Below are positions 21,884 through 32,474 of a stretch of 64,000 bases of DNA, in pieces; position 1 is the stretch's first letter, and each line of letters begins with the position of its first letter. The notes beneath the pieces were generated by a model. That model searched no databases, had not been told where the DNA came from, and saw only the letters and a list, made by a program, of their open reading frames with translations. Source of the stretch: Diphasiastrum complanatum (Eukaryota > Streptophyta > Lycopodiopsida > Lycopodiales > Lycopodiaceae); contig CM055094.1 in the NCBI GenBank assembly GCA_029204225.1, positions 14,822,928 to 14,886,927 on the forward strand, given 5' to 3'. A program made the translations under genes and the position numbers.

Positions 21884-22750
21884 TCACCACAATACCAAGG
21901 ATACGAATCTTAAAGTAAATCAAATCGTATAGAGTCATTACAGTCAAAGATATCATATTGACCAAACCTAACAACCAACAAAGGCTCCAAGTTGAGGAGA
22001 ATATGATCACTTGCATCCATCCACAACAACAACCGTGTTAGAACAAGGACATTATTGTGGGAACTATAGGTGTCTACACATATTCTCAATTGTTATCCAT
22101 GTCGTAACAAGTAGTCATTGCTGAGGTTAGGTGATCTAATTTTGTCCATATCATGAGTAAAAGGTCAGACATTGTTTCAACTCTACTCAAAGTTACAAAA
22201 TTATAAGGTTAACAATGTATAATCGATGCTTGAAAGTCAACAACTACATAAGTACCACTAAAATAGATAATTAAATCCAGACTAGTTTTAAAGAAGAGTT
22301 TCAAACTATCTGCCATTACCCTTTTCAGAATGGCATTGTCAATTTGAAATTGTTAGGGCATTACCATCCACAAATAAGTATATATAGACTTTAACAGACA
22401 AGTCTAAACCAAGTCATATAACTAAACCCATCATACCATTTATTTGAGAAATAGTTGAAGTGTAACTAAAGGTTTAAACAAAAAGTAGTACGCTTCAAAT
22501 GAAACCTCGTTAATGAAAGTTAAGCATCAATGAGTAGTAAATTCATGATCATTTCATGGCACTTCAACTTTTCATACCCGTTAGTAGTGACAACCATATT
22601 GAGGGAATTAGAAGACTGTTCACATGAATTTTGTCATTATTAACATTAAGAGTGTTGTACGAAGTTTGATCAAAAGAACTCAAGATAGTTCGTTCATTGA
22701 TCATAGTGACCGAAACAAGCAAGGAAATCATGAGAGCATTTCTTAATTAG

Positions 22751-22751
<1 letters not shown>
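21884..22751. other. No gene recognised
   Basis: The first 80 bp continue the duplicated host segment. The rest is AT-rich with no frame, repeat or RNA gene I can support. Confidence 0.5.

Positions 22752-22794
<43 letters not shown>
22752..22794. repeat. (TG)n microsatellite
   Basis: About 43 bp of TG just outside the left arm of the large inverted repeat. Confidence 0.95.
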
Positions 22795-22797
<3 letters not shown>

Positions 22798-22871
22798 AGT
22801 TGCAACGAATTGTGATTCGCTAGGTTTTGCAGTTCACAATTCGCTGCAGTGAGTCAATTCATAATATAATA

Positions 22872-23710
22872 TCATCTTATATTATGGGCATTTTTTTTAT
22901 GTCATAAAGATAGTTATTTATTTACTTATTTGCAAAAAGCTAGCATGTAAATCTATGCAATTTCAAAATATGATATAGCTAACATGACCACATTCCTACA
23001 AAGAGAGGAGTTATTTGGTGGAGATGATGATGTATTGGAATATCCGAATATCCTACATCACACAAACACAGAATGTCCAATTGAGAAGAATTTATTCCAT
23101 TGTTATATAATTACCATCACTTTTGTAAAGTTGCACAAGCACTATTTGAATATTATTTATTTCACACATAACACCTTGTATTTCAAAAAGATGTTGCTTA
23201 TGAAATCATGAAACTAATGAGCCATAGATTACTTATTAGTGATCATGTGGAAAAAGTTAATAAACAAAATTTTCAAAAACAAGACATGCAATGATTCTAT
23301 ACCAAATGCTCATTTTCCTCTTTTCAAAATAAAGAAAAATAATAATATTTATGGCTTGATACAAAGGCTTAATAATTTTAAGATACTCTTTACAGAACTT
23401 ACATTCCATATAAGAAATAGTTGAAATTATTGGAGATGAAAAACAAAGTATCTAACATTTGAAATCTCGTATATGAGATCATATCATAGATGAGGAAAGA
23501 GAATAATCTGATTTACAAAAGAGATTTAATGATACCAATGTAAATTTAATGAGTGACATCATGACATCCAATATTCCATCAACAAGCCTATCTTTCATCT
23601 TTAAATGAGCTTTTTGATTTCAACAATACCCTTGACCATATTCCAAAATATACATTGTCAATCCCACTTTTGACAATGAGGAAGTTGTAAACTTTTTACT
23701 AGTAAGTTAC
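22872..23710 (+). repeat. Left arm of a large inverted repeat
   Basis: Reads as the reverse complement of 24508-25425: ATCATCTTATATTATGGGC at the outer end, TTGGTGGAGATGATGATGTA in the middle, AAACTTTTTACTAGTAAGTTAC at the inner end. It lacks about 85 bp present in the right arm near 24700-24800. The matching 75-codon frames on the two arms are a by-product of the repeat; I see no known protein. Confidence 0.88.
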
Positions 23711-24119
23711 ATATGCTAACATCAAAAGTAGAAGCTTCTTTTAGAGTGCGCTGGTGGCTCCTTTGGATTATAGCATAGTTCCTCTCATACTTGGGAGACA
23801 AATTGGAAAAAATGGTGAAAAAACTATGATAGTTTCAAGAAAGATGGTGAAGCTTAATGATGAGATCAACAAGCCAACCAATCTCTCTAATGCTTGGAAA
23901 AATGAATGAAACATCAAATTCATCCAAAGTAAGTGATATGAGCATCAATGTGATTGACAACAAGACCTAGACATGTATTGATAGCTAATAATAGAAGGAC
24001 CAAACATCCACATAGCACAATAATGAGGTGTGGCAAAATAAAGCTATCTTTGGAGCTTGTGGTGCCTCTCTTTTGCAAATGAGAGAGAGTATGAGGTAGG
24101 TCTACTCGAGCCATTACCT

Positions 24120-24276
24120 TGCATATCAGTCCATTAACTTCTACAATTATGCCCCTTGGATTTAGGCACCTCTTGGCTCTTGGAAAACATCAAAAGTTTC
24201 TTGGAAGGACGTATTTTGGGCTTTATAATTGATTATCTAGGCCAAGTTCAGGGTTGGCATTTCCTCATGTTTCACA
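24120..24276 (-). repeat. Start of a copia 3' LTR, outer end undefined
   Basis: Minus strand TGTGAAACATGAGGAAATGCC follows the PPT AAACAAGTTGGCTTTGAGGGGGAA (24277-24300 region). I cannot see where the LTR ends; similarity to other LTRs here is limited to the first bases. Confidence 0.55.
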
Positions 24277-24305
24277 TTCCCCCTCAAAGCCAACTTGTTT
24301 CCCCC

Positions 24306-24433
24306 TTAATGATAGTTTTTTTCCATCCTAAGGGAGAGCTTGTGCTTCTCAAATAGTTCTTTCTCTAAGGACTTAATAAATATGTCTACAATACAATCTT
24401 TCAAGGGTACATGCTCAAGTAGAACCTCCTTGG

Positions 24434-24437
<4 letters not shown>
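24306..24437 (-). pseudogene. Copia RNase H C-terminal tail
   Basis: Minus-strand frame LEHVPLKDCIVDIFIKSLEK followed by ELFEKHKLSLRMEKNYH and a TAA at 24306-24308. This is the conserved end of copia RNase H (HV....D..TK.L....F...R..L). It is truncated upstream by the TG tract and the right arm of the inverted repeat. Confidence 0.8.

Positions 24438-24509
<72 letters not shown>
24438..24509. repeat. (GT)n microsatellite
   Basis: About 72 bp of GT at the inner edge of the right inverted arm. Confidence 0.95.
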
Positions 24510-24511
<2 letters not shown>

Positions 24512-25425
24512 CTTACTAGTAAAAAGTTTACAACTTCCTCATTTTCAAAGTGGGATTGACAATGTGTATTTTGGAATATGGTCAAGGGTGATGATGAAAT
24601 CAACAAGCTCATTCAAAGATGAAAGATAGGCTTGTTGATGGAATATTAGGTGTCATGGCGTCACTCATTAAATTTACATTGGTATCATTAAACCTCTTTT
24701 GTAAATGAGATTATTGTCTTTCCTCTTTTTAATCATATTTTGCTTACCGTTCCCTTTGTCACTACATGTCACATCGCTACTTATATCACTAATGCAACAT
24801 CTATGATATGATCTCATATACGAGATTTCAGATGTTAGATACTTTGTTTTTCACCTCCAATAATTTCAACTATTTCTTATATGGAATGTAAGTTTTGTAA
24901 AGAGTATCTTAAAATTATTAAAACTTTGTATCAAGCCATTAATACTATTATTATTTTTTCTTATTTTGAAAAGAGGAAAATAAGCATTTGGTATAGAATC
25001 ATTGCATGTCTTGTTTTTGAAAATTTTGTTTATTAACTTTTTCCACATGATCGCTAATAAGCAATCTATGGCTCATTAGTTTCATGATTTCATAAGCAAC
25101 ATCTTTTTGAAATACAAGGTGTTATGTGTGAAATAAATAATATTCAAATAGTGCTTCTGCAACTTTACGAAAGTGATGGTAATTATATAACAATGGAATG
25201 TATTCTTCTCAATTGGACATTTTATGTTTGTGTGATGTAGGATATTCGGATATTCCAATACATCATCATCTCCACCAAATAACTCCTCTCTTTGTAGGAA
25301 CATGGTCATGTTAGCTATATCATATTTTGAAATTGCATAGATGTACATGCTAGATTTTTGCAAATAAGTAAATGAATAACTATCTTTATGACATAAAAAA
25401 AAAAATGCCCATAATATAAGATGAG
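24508..25425 (-). repeat. Right arm of the large inverted repeat
   Basis: Reverse complement of 22872-23710 with scattered base changes and one 85-bp extra segment. The outer 15-20 bp beyond 25425 no longer match, and no terminal target duplication was seen. Confidence 0.88.
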
Positions 25426-27158
25426 ATTGACCATCGTACATACCTACTTTAATATGAGACGAGTTACCGTTTAAGTAACATTCAAAATCTACCTAGATGA
25501 TCTATATTTGTGAATTTAGCCTCATGATGATGTGCAAATTGTATGAGTCAATGCTGAAAAGCATATGTACTCTTGAGAATGATAAAGTGATGAAATGTCC
25601 AAGTTGATGGGGCTATAAGTCAATTAGCCAACTATAGTGCTTCCAAAACACTTACTCAAACTACCATTCTTACTAATAAATGTTTGTGATTGAAAATCTT
25701 TTTATGTACATGTATTTTCACAAATGACTCAAAACATGTACGAGTCCTTACAAACTTCAACAATGGTACAAAGAAACAAGATGAAGATTTCTTAATTTCT
25801 TATGAGCATGGCCTCATACTTTGATGACTATATTGGAGAGGATACATAAATATACATATTTAGTCTCATTTCCAACAATCAAGATCCTCATAGTTGAGAC
25901 TTAAAGGCATATCTTTTTGTCTAGACACCATATGTTCACAACATGATTGTAATATCATAGTATTATTGACTAGGTTTTTTTTGTTTTTGACAAGTAATAT
26001 TGACTACATTGGCATGAACAAGATGTACAAAATTTTTGAGGGACAAGGTTTAGACACAAAACTTGATTGTGTATGAAACCTAGTCCATAAGCTTAAGCTC
26101 ATTCATTTCTAGTAACTAGTACTAGAGACAAAAGGGACGACAGATAGGATGCATGCTATACAATAAAATAGTAAAGTATCAATAGTATGTTGATCATTGT
26201 GGAAATGTGTGTATGCATGGATAATAGAGATGACCACTATAACAACTAAAACATCACCATGAGCAAGCTTTATATTGTGTAGAATCTAGATGCACCAAAT
26301 AAGGCTAATTCTACCAAATGCCAAGTCACAAAATTAGTAGTAGTGATAGCTATGGTGTCCCCAAAAAATTTGTTCATGTCTAAGTGGGGTGGAAGCATAC
26401 ACTGGGGAGAGGGGTGGGGGTGGGTGGGCCAAAGTTTGGCATGAAAATATTAAAGGACTTTCTATAGAGGTAGAAAACCCCCTTTTGGCCCCTAGGATAA
26501 TAGTGGGAATCTTGGAGGGGAGTAAACACGCTAAAACCACAAGATAATTTGTTGTGAAAAGACTTCTCAATAGACATAAATTGGGTGGTAATATCACATG
26601 TATGTGATATTGAAGTTTAAAAGATGGTTGAAAGACAAGACCAATTCCTTGGAAATGCTAACAACAAGTTGGTCATAAAAACAAGGAGCACATCAACAGA
26701 GAGAATTTTGGAGCACCAAATGGAGGCTTGAAAGGGAACATGTTAGGGTTCTTCTAGGTAAAAATTTCGAGAAACTCACAAAGCAAGAGGCCAACAACTT
26801 TAAAAAGTAGCATTTAGTCCCCTACAATGAAGAAGTTGGAATGTGAGCACATAAGCACATAATTAAATCCCAATTGTTGCAACAAGTGGTGATTTGGAGC
26901 CTTTGATTATTTCTCAACTTGGACATAATATGGTGTAAAGTGTACATATTATGCACAATAAAGGTAGCTGAATTATCTACGCTTGTACAGATTGGACATG
27001 TGAAAAAAATAGTTGCAACCATAGTTGATAAACTTAAATAGAAAGAGTGAGGGTATTGTTCGAAGTTCAATGTATAACTTCACTCTTCTAGCTGTACTCT
27101 ACACTATAGACTATAGTTCAACTCCTAAACTTCTTCTATCTCTCTATTAGGGTCATTG
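25426..27158. other. No gene recognised
   Basis: 1.7 kb of AT-rich sequence. The longest frames (up to 87 codons near 26334-26597) have no family resemblance. No LTR, tRNA or microsatellite was seen. Confidence 0.5.
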
Positions 27159-27769
27159 TGTTGGAAACCGATGATCCGAGGCATTCAAGTGTTCCTGATT
27201 AGGCAACGTTTCCTGTTTGAAGCTCAGGTGGAGCCAATTTGTCCGATAAGGCTACTGCCTCAAGCTGCGATCAATCATCCTCCGAATTACAGACAACTAC
27301 TACTAATCTGACAATGAGTTTATGGACAACAGATAATGTCTAATGATAGCAAAAATATATCTATTGACAAAAAGAATAAGCATCATAACATTCACACACA
27401 CTAAACAAAAAAAATGTAACTTTTCGGCATTGTCAAAATCGAGTATACATCAATTGGGCACTGTCTATTTCCTTTATCAGTGCGTCGGCGTGAGAGAGCT
27501 ATTCTCTCCTCACAAATGGGACTAGCTATTGCTAGAACTACCTTGCTTCTTAATACACACCTCATTGAGTGTTCCGCTCAAGATTCTCTACATACATATC
27601 TATGTCTATGATCCAATACATATATCATGTTGGATTAGATTACAAGATTGATTAGCTAAGTTTAAGCTAAGCATCCATTTAAATATGTTTTTGTTAACAT
27701 TGCAAGGCGGTGGCGGATCGTGATAGTTTGAAAAACTTCACACTCGAGCAGTTGAGGTTCGATTGTTCG
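27159..27769 (-). repeat. CopA-family LTR fragment, cut by CopF; probably 3' LTR of CopA2
   Basis: TGTTGGAAACCGATGATCCGAGG onwards matches 38136-38720 closely and 14701 onwards less closely. It stops at GATTGTTCG where CopF begins; the sister LTR at 38710 runs through this point. The remaining part of this LTR is not found on the other side of CopF. Confidence 0.82.
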
Positions 27770-28419
27770 TGTGAAAGATTCAACTAGTTTCATCACATTT
27801 TGCAATATTTCCATATTTGGCATATTGAGGCCAAAACTTGTTTTAGACTTAGAGGTTGACTTTTCAAAGTTCATTAGTCTAAATTTCATTTGAATAAACA
27901 CTTTTTGAAAGTGTGGGAAAGATAGAATGCGAGTTTGAGTAGATTCAATTTGAATAAGTTGGGTACATTGAATCTAGAACCAAAATTGGTAGGGTTAGCA
28001 TTTTGGTGGGAAAGCCAAGTGGCCAAATAGGGTTTGGACCTGCTATAAAAGGATGTAACTCGTGGAGAGAGTCATCTTCTCTCTTCTCTATCTCATTTCA
28101 TGCTTATACATGGTTCTCTTGGGTTCTACTATCCATTGGTGCACTATCTTGGTGATTGCTTGCAATTCTATGTGTAGAATGATCTGTATTTGCTATTTTT
28201 GGATCCACACATGTGAAATACAGTAGCTTGCTGGTTTTGTACGGACAGCAACAGTACATAATCATTTCATTCAAGTTTGATCAAGTTCTATTAGTGTTTG
28301 CATCTCAAATTGTGTGTAGATGCTGATTATTCTACATTGGTGAAATTGGTAGTGTATTTCTCTTTCTAACCAAAGATCATTCAAGTAGATTGGATCTTAA
28401 GGATCTGAAATCTTTCACA
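27770..28419 (+). repeat. CopF 5' LTR
   Basis: TGTGAAAGATTCAAC to GAAATCTTTCACA, 650 bp, with 8-9 bp terminal inverted repeats (TGTGAAAGA/TCTTTCACA). A probable TATA box lies at 28044-28050 and the element CCACACATGTGAAA near 28205. Confidence 0.92.
28044..28050 (+). promoter_or_regulatory. Probable TATA box of the CopF LTR promoter
   Basis: TATAAAA in the context CTGCTATAAAAGG. The related element CopJ starts about 25-30 bp downstream of the equivalent position, which supports a transcription start near 28074. Confidence 0.7.
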
Positions 28420-28431
28420 TGGTATCAGAGC
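28420..28431 (+). other. CopF primer binding site
   Basis: TGGTATCAGAGC directly after the LTR end. Confidence 0.95.
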
Positions 28432-29019
28432 TTGTGTTTCAGGTTATGAAGGAGGAAATCAGATCTATCAATGATTTGGTGAAGATATCAAGTCTAGAGC
28501 ATGCTAGAGAGGATTCTACACCAAAATCGGATGTTTTGCTTTTGTAGATTGGATCTTTTGTAGATCAAAACACTAAATAGGTCAATATACTTGTTCAATT
28601 CCATTTTTTGAATTCGCATGCTGGATTTGGCCGATTTTTGGATCATTGGTTCAGCCTAAGTGGTGGCTTATAGATTGCATATCAAATTTTCAGCATTTGC
28701 ATGTAGATTTGGAGTAGTCAATTTTTTGTGATTTTGTCAAAACCCTAATTTTGATTGGATCTCTAGATAGTGAGGTTGCTGGACTTCATTTGAGTGTATT
28801 TCAATCTTAGGAAGTGGCAAAAGTCATTAGATTGAGGATAGATCATAGGTTGATCAAGATTCCATGATTCTATGTGTTGATTTGCTTGGATAAGTGCTAG
28901 AAGAGAATTTGTGAGATAGTTTCAAATCTTGGTGATTTATTTTGAAAGCATTTGTTGTTGTTCAAAGGAGTGCTTTGTGCATTGAAACAGGTTGAAAGAG
29001 AAGATCAGGTCATTGCTAC
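28432..29019 (+). other. CopF untranslated leader
   Basis: 588 bp with no long frame. Similar in sequence to the CopJ leader at 34139-34714 (for example TTTTGTGATTTTGTCAAAACC). Confidence 0.65.
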
Positions 29020-31209
29020 ATGGCAACCTCAATTGGAGTCATGTTGGAAGCCAATGATAGGCTTACCTCAAGTAACTATTCATTATGGAAAGTGAGGATG
29101 GAGTCACTTCTTGAGATGAATGATATTGTGGATATTGTTGTAGGTTTGGAGGAGAGACCAGCAACACAACAAGATCAATTGAGGTATGACAAGAGGGCCA
29201 AGAAGGCTCTACACATGATAAAGATGAATGCTACCAATGAACTTCTCAAGGAAGTTGGTAAGTGCACATCATCTTTGGAAGCTTGGAATTCATTGAAGAA
29301 GCTTTATGAATCCAAGTCTACTTCTAGAGTGTTGACTCTAAGAAGGCAAATCTTTTCTTGTTTGCAAAAGAATGAAGAAAGTTCAAGTACTTTTGTTTTG
29401 AGAATGAAAGCATTGAATGATGAGTTAGCTTGCATAGATGAAAGCATTAAGGAAGGAGAGCTTATTCAAGTGATTCTTAATGGCTTGTTGGATGCTCATG
29501 CTAACATTGTTCAAAGTATTGCTATTCAAAAGACTTTGCCAAGTTTGATGGATCTTCAAGAGATCTTGATCAATGAGGAATATAGGCTTCAAGCAAGAGG
29601 TGGATCTACATCGACACTTCAAGAGAATGCTATGTTCACAAAGGGCAAATTCAAGGGCAAAACCAAAAGCAAGTGGTCTAAAGGGCAAGATCAAGTGGAT
29701 GCTTCTTCAAGTGGCAAAAAGAAGGATAGATCAAAGCTCAAGTGCTTCTATTGTGGCATCAAAGGACACTTTGCAAGTGAGTGCTACAAGAAGAAGAGAG
29801 ATCAAGGAGACAAGCAAGGTAATCTTACTCTTGATGAGGATGGTTTGGATGTGCAAGATGAAAATGATGATGCTTTTGTGATGTCTTCATGTATGCTTGC
29901 TAATGATGGAGATCTAGATCCTTGGTGGATTGATAGTGGAGCAAGTTCACACATGACCTTTCACAAAGAGTACTTCACTTCTTTGTTGGCATATGGAGAT
30001 GACAAGAGGGCGATCTACACGGCCAATGATGGTGAGTGTGCCATCAAAGGGATTGGCACAATTCCTATTTCTCTCTTTACAAATAGGAATGTTCATTTGG
30101 AGGATGTCTTGTTTATTCCATCTATTACCAAGAATTTGCTTAGTGTGAGTCAAATGCTAAGTAAGGGCCTCAAGGTGGAGTTTGATGGAGATGCCTGTTT
30201 GATCAAAAGGAAGGATGTCTTGATTGGAAAAGGTAAAAGGCAAGGGAAGTTGTTCAAACTTGATGTTTGTGTTATTGCTAACCAAGTTGGATGTGTTGCG
30301 AGGGAGCAAATTTCTATTCAAGAGTTTTGGCACAAAAGGATGGGACACCTCAACTTCAAGTCATTGGAGGTAATGGCAAGGAAGAAGGTTGTGATTGGTC
30401 TTCCAAGCTCCTTAAGTAATGACGAGCATGTTTGTGAGTCTTGTGCTTTATCTAAGTCACATAAACTACCTTATACTAGATCTATTTCTAGATCTACAAA
30501 GCCTTTTCAACTTGTACATTCGGATATTCATGGATTTACTACAATTAGCAATAGTGGAGCTAAGATGTATGTAGCATTCATTGATGATTTTAGTAGATTT
30601 TGTTGGATCTATCTACTAAAGAGCAAGGATGAAGTGTATGATGTCTTTGTCAAGTTCAAGAATGCAAGGGAGAACCAATTTTCCACAAAGATCAAGTGCT
30701 TGAGAGGTGACAATGGTGGTGAGTACATATCTAACAAGTTCAAGGCCTTTTGTGATGAGCATGGGATCAAGAGGGAGTATACAACATCAAGGACCCCACA
30801 ACAAAATGGAGTGGCTGAAAGGAGGAATAGAACTTTATGTGAAAATGCTAAAGCTATGAGGTTAAGTGCTAATCTTGACAAACCATTTTGGGATCAAGCT
30901 TTGTTGTGTGCCAATTTCTTGTGCAATAGGTGGCCGAGTGCTATTTTGGATGGAAGGACACCTTTTGAGATGCTATTCAAGAGGAGGCCGAGTGTCAACT
31001 TTCTAAGAACCTTTGGATGCATATGCTATGTCAACATTACTCTTGATGATAGGACCAAGGAGGATCCATCTTCAAGAAGAGGTATTTTTGTTGGATATAG
31101 TGAGGTGAGTAAAGCCTACAAGGTTTACATTCCTTCTATTAACAAAGTGATTGTTGGTAGAGATGTCATTTTTTATGAGGGAACATTCCAAAGGTGTCTT
31201 CAAGCATGA
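29020..31209 (+). CDS. CopF Gag-protease-integrase polyprotein, intact
   Basis: 729 codons without a break. Gag (about 1-235) opens MLEANDRLTSSNYSLWKVRM and contains STSRVLTLRRQIFSCLQKNE. The CCHC knuckle CFYCGIKGHFASEC has C242, C245, H250 and C255. The aspartic protease has WWIDSGASSHMT with D305. The integrase zinc region has H438, H443, C472 and C475, and its core shows D502 (VHSDIHGF), D564 (RGDNGGEY) and E600 (NGVAERRN), the D,D35E spacing of the family. The GYSEVSKAYKVY region follows, and a TGA ends the ORF just before the usual linker. Proteins of this kind form particles, process themselves and join cDNA to the genome. All catalytic residues I can check are present, although RT is missing downstream. 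Confidence 0.93.
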   Translation: MATSIGVMLEANDRLTSSNYSLWKVRMESLLEMNDIVDIVVGLEERPATQQDQLRYDKRAKKALHMIKMNATNELLKEVGKCTSSLEAWNSLKKLYESKSTSRVLTLRRQIFSCLQKNEESSSTFVLRMKALNDELACIDESIKEGELIQVILNGLLDAHANIVQSIAIQKTLPSLMDLQEILINEEYRLQARGGSTSTLQENAMFTKGKFKGKTKSKWSKGQDQVDASSSGKKKDRSKLKCFYCGIKGHFASECYKKKRDQGDKQGNLTLDEDGLDVQDENDDAFVMSSCMLANDGDLDPWWIDSGASSHMTFHKEYFTSLLAYGDDKRAIYTANDGECAIKGIGTIPISLFTNRNVHLEDVLFIPSITKNLLSVSQMLSKGLKVEFDGDACLIKRKDVLIGKGKRQGKLFKLDVCVIANQVGCVAREQISIQEFWHKRMGHLNFKSLEVMARKKVVIGLPSSLSNDEHVCESCALSKSHKLPYTRSISRSTKPFQLVHSDIHGFTTISNSGAKMYVAFIDDFSRFCWIYLLKSKDEVYDVFVKFKNARENQFSTKIKCLRGDNGGEYISNKFKAFCDEHGIKREYTTSRTPQQNGVAERRNRTLCENAKAMRLSANLDKPFWDQALLCANFLCNRWPSAILDGRTPFEMLFKRRPSVNFLRTFGCICYVNITLDDRTKEDPSSRRGIFVGYSEVSKAYKVYIPSINKVIVGRDVIFYEGTFQRCLQA

Positions 31210-31397
31210 TTGATGGGTAAAGTAGATGGATCTAACATTCTTGATGTTGATGAGAAGGATCCTACTTTGGATGGTGGTGATGATGGACCTTCATCAACTC
31301 AAAAGCCAAGGAGAACATCAAGAGAAAGACAAGTACCTTCAAGGCAAGCAAGGGTAAGCAAGTAGTTTTTTGAAAATATGTTGCTTTCCTAACCTCT
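31210..31397 (+). pseudogene. CopF integrase-RT linker, out of frame
   Basis: In the frame of the preceding ORF, past the TGA, it reads ILDVDEKDPTLDGGDDGPSS and KPRRTSRERQVPSRQARVSK, the acidic then basic linker of copia. TAG and TAA codons then follow. The next ORF is in another frame. Confidence 0.7.
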
Positions 31398-32195
31398 TTG
31401 GATGAGCCTACAAGTGTAGATCAAGCAAGGAAAGAGGAGGAGTGGATCCAAGCAATGGATCTTGAGTATCAATCTCTTATGAAGAGTGGAACATCTTTTG
31501 GAAGATCTTATTGTGTACATGGAGCTATGCAAGTGGATGGATGTTATCTTGCTGTAAAATCAAGTAATGGATCTGGAAAACAAAGTTTGTTCAATGACTT
31601 TGATGGTCAAGTTGAAGATCAAGAGGTTGATCTCAAAGCGCTTCAACTAGTCAAAAGGGAAGGTGACAATTTGGAGCTAGTCAAGAGCATCAAAGGAGAG
31701 GTAATTGGCAAAGGTGTTATGGATCTGTTTTTGCAGCATATTGAAGACTCAAGTAAGGTCAAAGGAGCAGCAAGGAAGTGTCGTTCAAGTTTACTTTTCT
31801 TGTTCTATCTCATGTTTGAGCAATTTCATGTGGATGTGTGCAAATTGTCAAGATATGGTAAAACTAGCTACATTGGCGAGCATTGTTTTGATGTTGGATT
31901 TGTACTAGCATTCTTGGCTGATTTTGCTGATGAAAATGAAGCTATTGGAGGTTCATTATGTCACTCATCCATGGCTAAGTTTTCAAGTGTTGAGCTACTT
32001 GGTGCCAATACTTGGAGATTGTCAATTTTTGGTGAATTCATGGTCATTTTCTTGTGTCAAGTAGATCTTGAAGATGGACTAGTGCAAGCTACTTGTTTTA
32101 TGGAGTCATGTGGTTCTGGATTTGCATCATTTATGTATCATTTTGTGAAGGAGCGAGTCATTGCAAAGGAGGTGGAGCTTCAACATGTGTCTTAA
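31398..32195 (+). CDS. Chimeric ORF: copia RT start + 216 unrelated codons + RNase H end
   Basis: 265 codons. Residues 1-32 (DEPTSVDQARKEEEWIQAMD and so on) are the normal beginning of copia RT. Residues 249-265 (FVKERVIAKEVELQHVS) are the normal C-terminal part of RNase H; that match continues past the TAA as ECVADIFTKSLGKDLF. Between them, 31494-32141 has no RT or RNase H motif, neither the KAKLVAKGF region nor YVDD. It is instead about 216 codons, a charged half (DGQVEDQEVDLKALQLVKRE) followed by a hydrophobic, Cys- and Phe-rich half. Its length is a multiple of three, so the frame is kept across both joints. I do not recognise the insert. It may be captured host sequence or filler from another element. 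Confidence 0.7.
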   Translation: MDEPTSVDQARKEEEWIQAMDLEYQSLMKSGTSFGRSYCVHGAMQVDGCYLAVKSSNGSGKQSLFNDFDGQVEDQEVDLKALQLVKREGDNLELVKSIKGEVIGKGVMDLFLQHIEDSSKVKGAARKCRSSLLFLFYLMFEQFHVDVCKLSRYGKTSYIGEHCFDVGFVLAFLADFADENEAIGGSLCHSSMAKFSSVELLGANTWRLSIFGEFMVIFLCQVDLEDGLVQATCFMESCGSGFASFMYHFVKERVIAKEVELQHVS

Positions 32196-32300
32196 AGGGA
32201 ATGTGTAGCTGATATCTTCACCAAATCATTGGGAAAAGACTTGTTCATGAAGCATAGGACTTCACTTGGAGTATTATCAAAGTCTATGCTAAGACTAGTT

Positions 32301-32310
32301 GAAGAGGGAG
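32301..32310 (+). other. CopF polypurine tract
   Basis: GAAGAGGGAG directly before the 3' LTR start TGTGAAAGATTC. Confidence 0.85.
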
Positions 32311-32474
32311 TGTGAAAGATTCAACTAATTTCATCACATTCTGCAATATTTTCATATTTGGCATATTGAGGCCAAAACTTGTTTTAGACTTAGAGGTTGA
32401 CTTTTCAAAGTTCATTAGTCTAAACTTCATTTGAATAAACACTTTTTGAAAGTGTGGGAAAGAAAGAATGTGAG
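32311..32474 (+). repeat. CopF 3' LTR, truncated
   Basis: First 164 bp match 27770-27933; the match stops abruptly after GAATGTGAG. Confidence 0.9.

Larger units (their letters stand above)
23711..24507. other. Loop between the inverted arms, holding a copia 3' end
   Basis: The right half contains RNase H tail, PPT and start of an LTR (see next entries). The left half, 23711-24100, has no feature I recognise. Confidence 0.6.
27770..32474 (+). mobile_element. CopF, Ty1/copia element with intact gag-PR-IN and foreign sequence in place of RT
   Basis: 5' LTR, PBS, leader, 729-codon gag-protease-integrase ORF, a chimeric second ORF, PPT and the first 164 bp of the 3' LTR, all on the + strand. 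The two LTRs differ at about six of 164 aligned positions (my count by eye). The 3' LTR is cut at 32474 where a gypsy fragment starts. Confidence 0.88.

Noticed and set aside
22984-25441. Matching 75- and 119-codon frames on opposite strands
   Set aside because: Same sequence seen on the two arms of an inverted repeat; no known protein and no start context.
31494-32141. Host enzyme or transporter domain in the CopF block
   Set aside because: I could not match any family; hydrophobic stretches in the second half are too irregular to call membrane spans.
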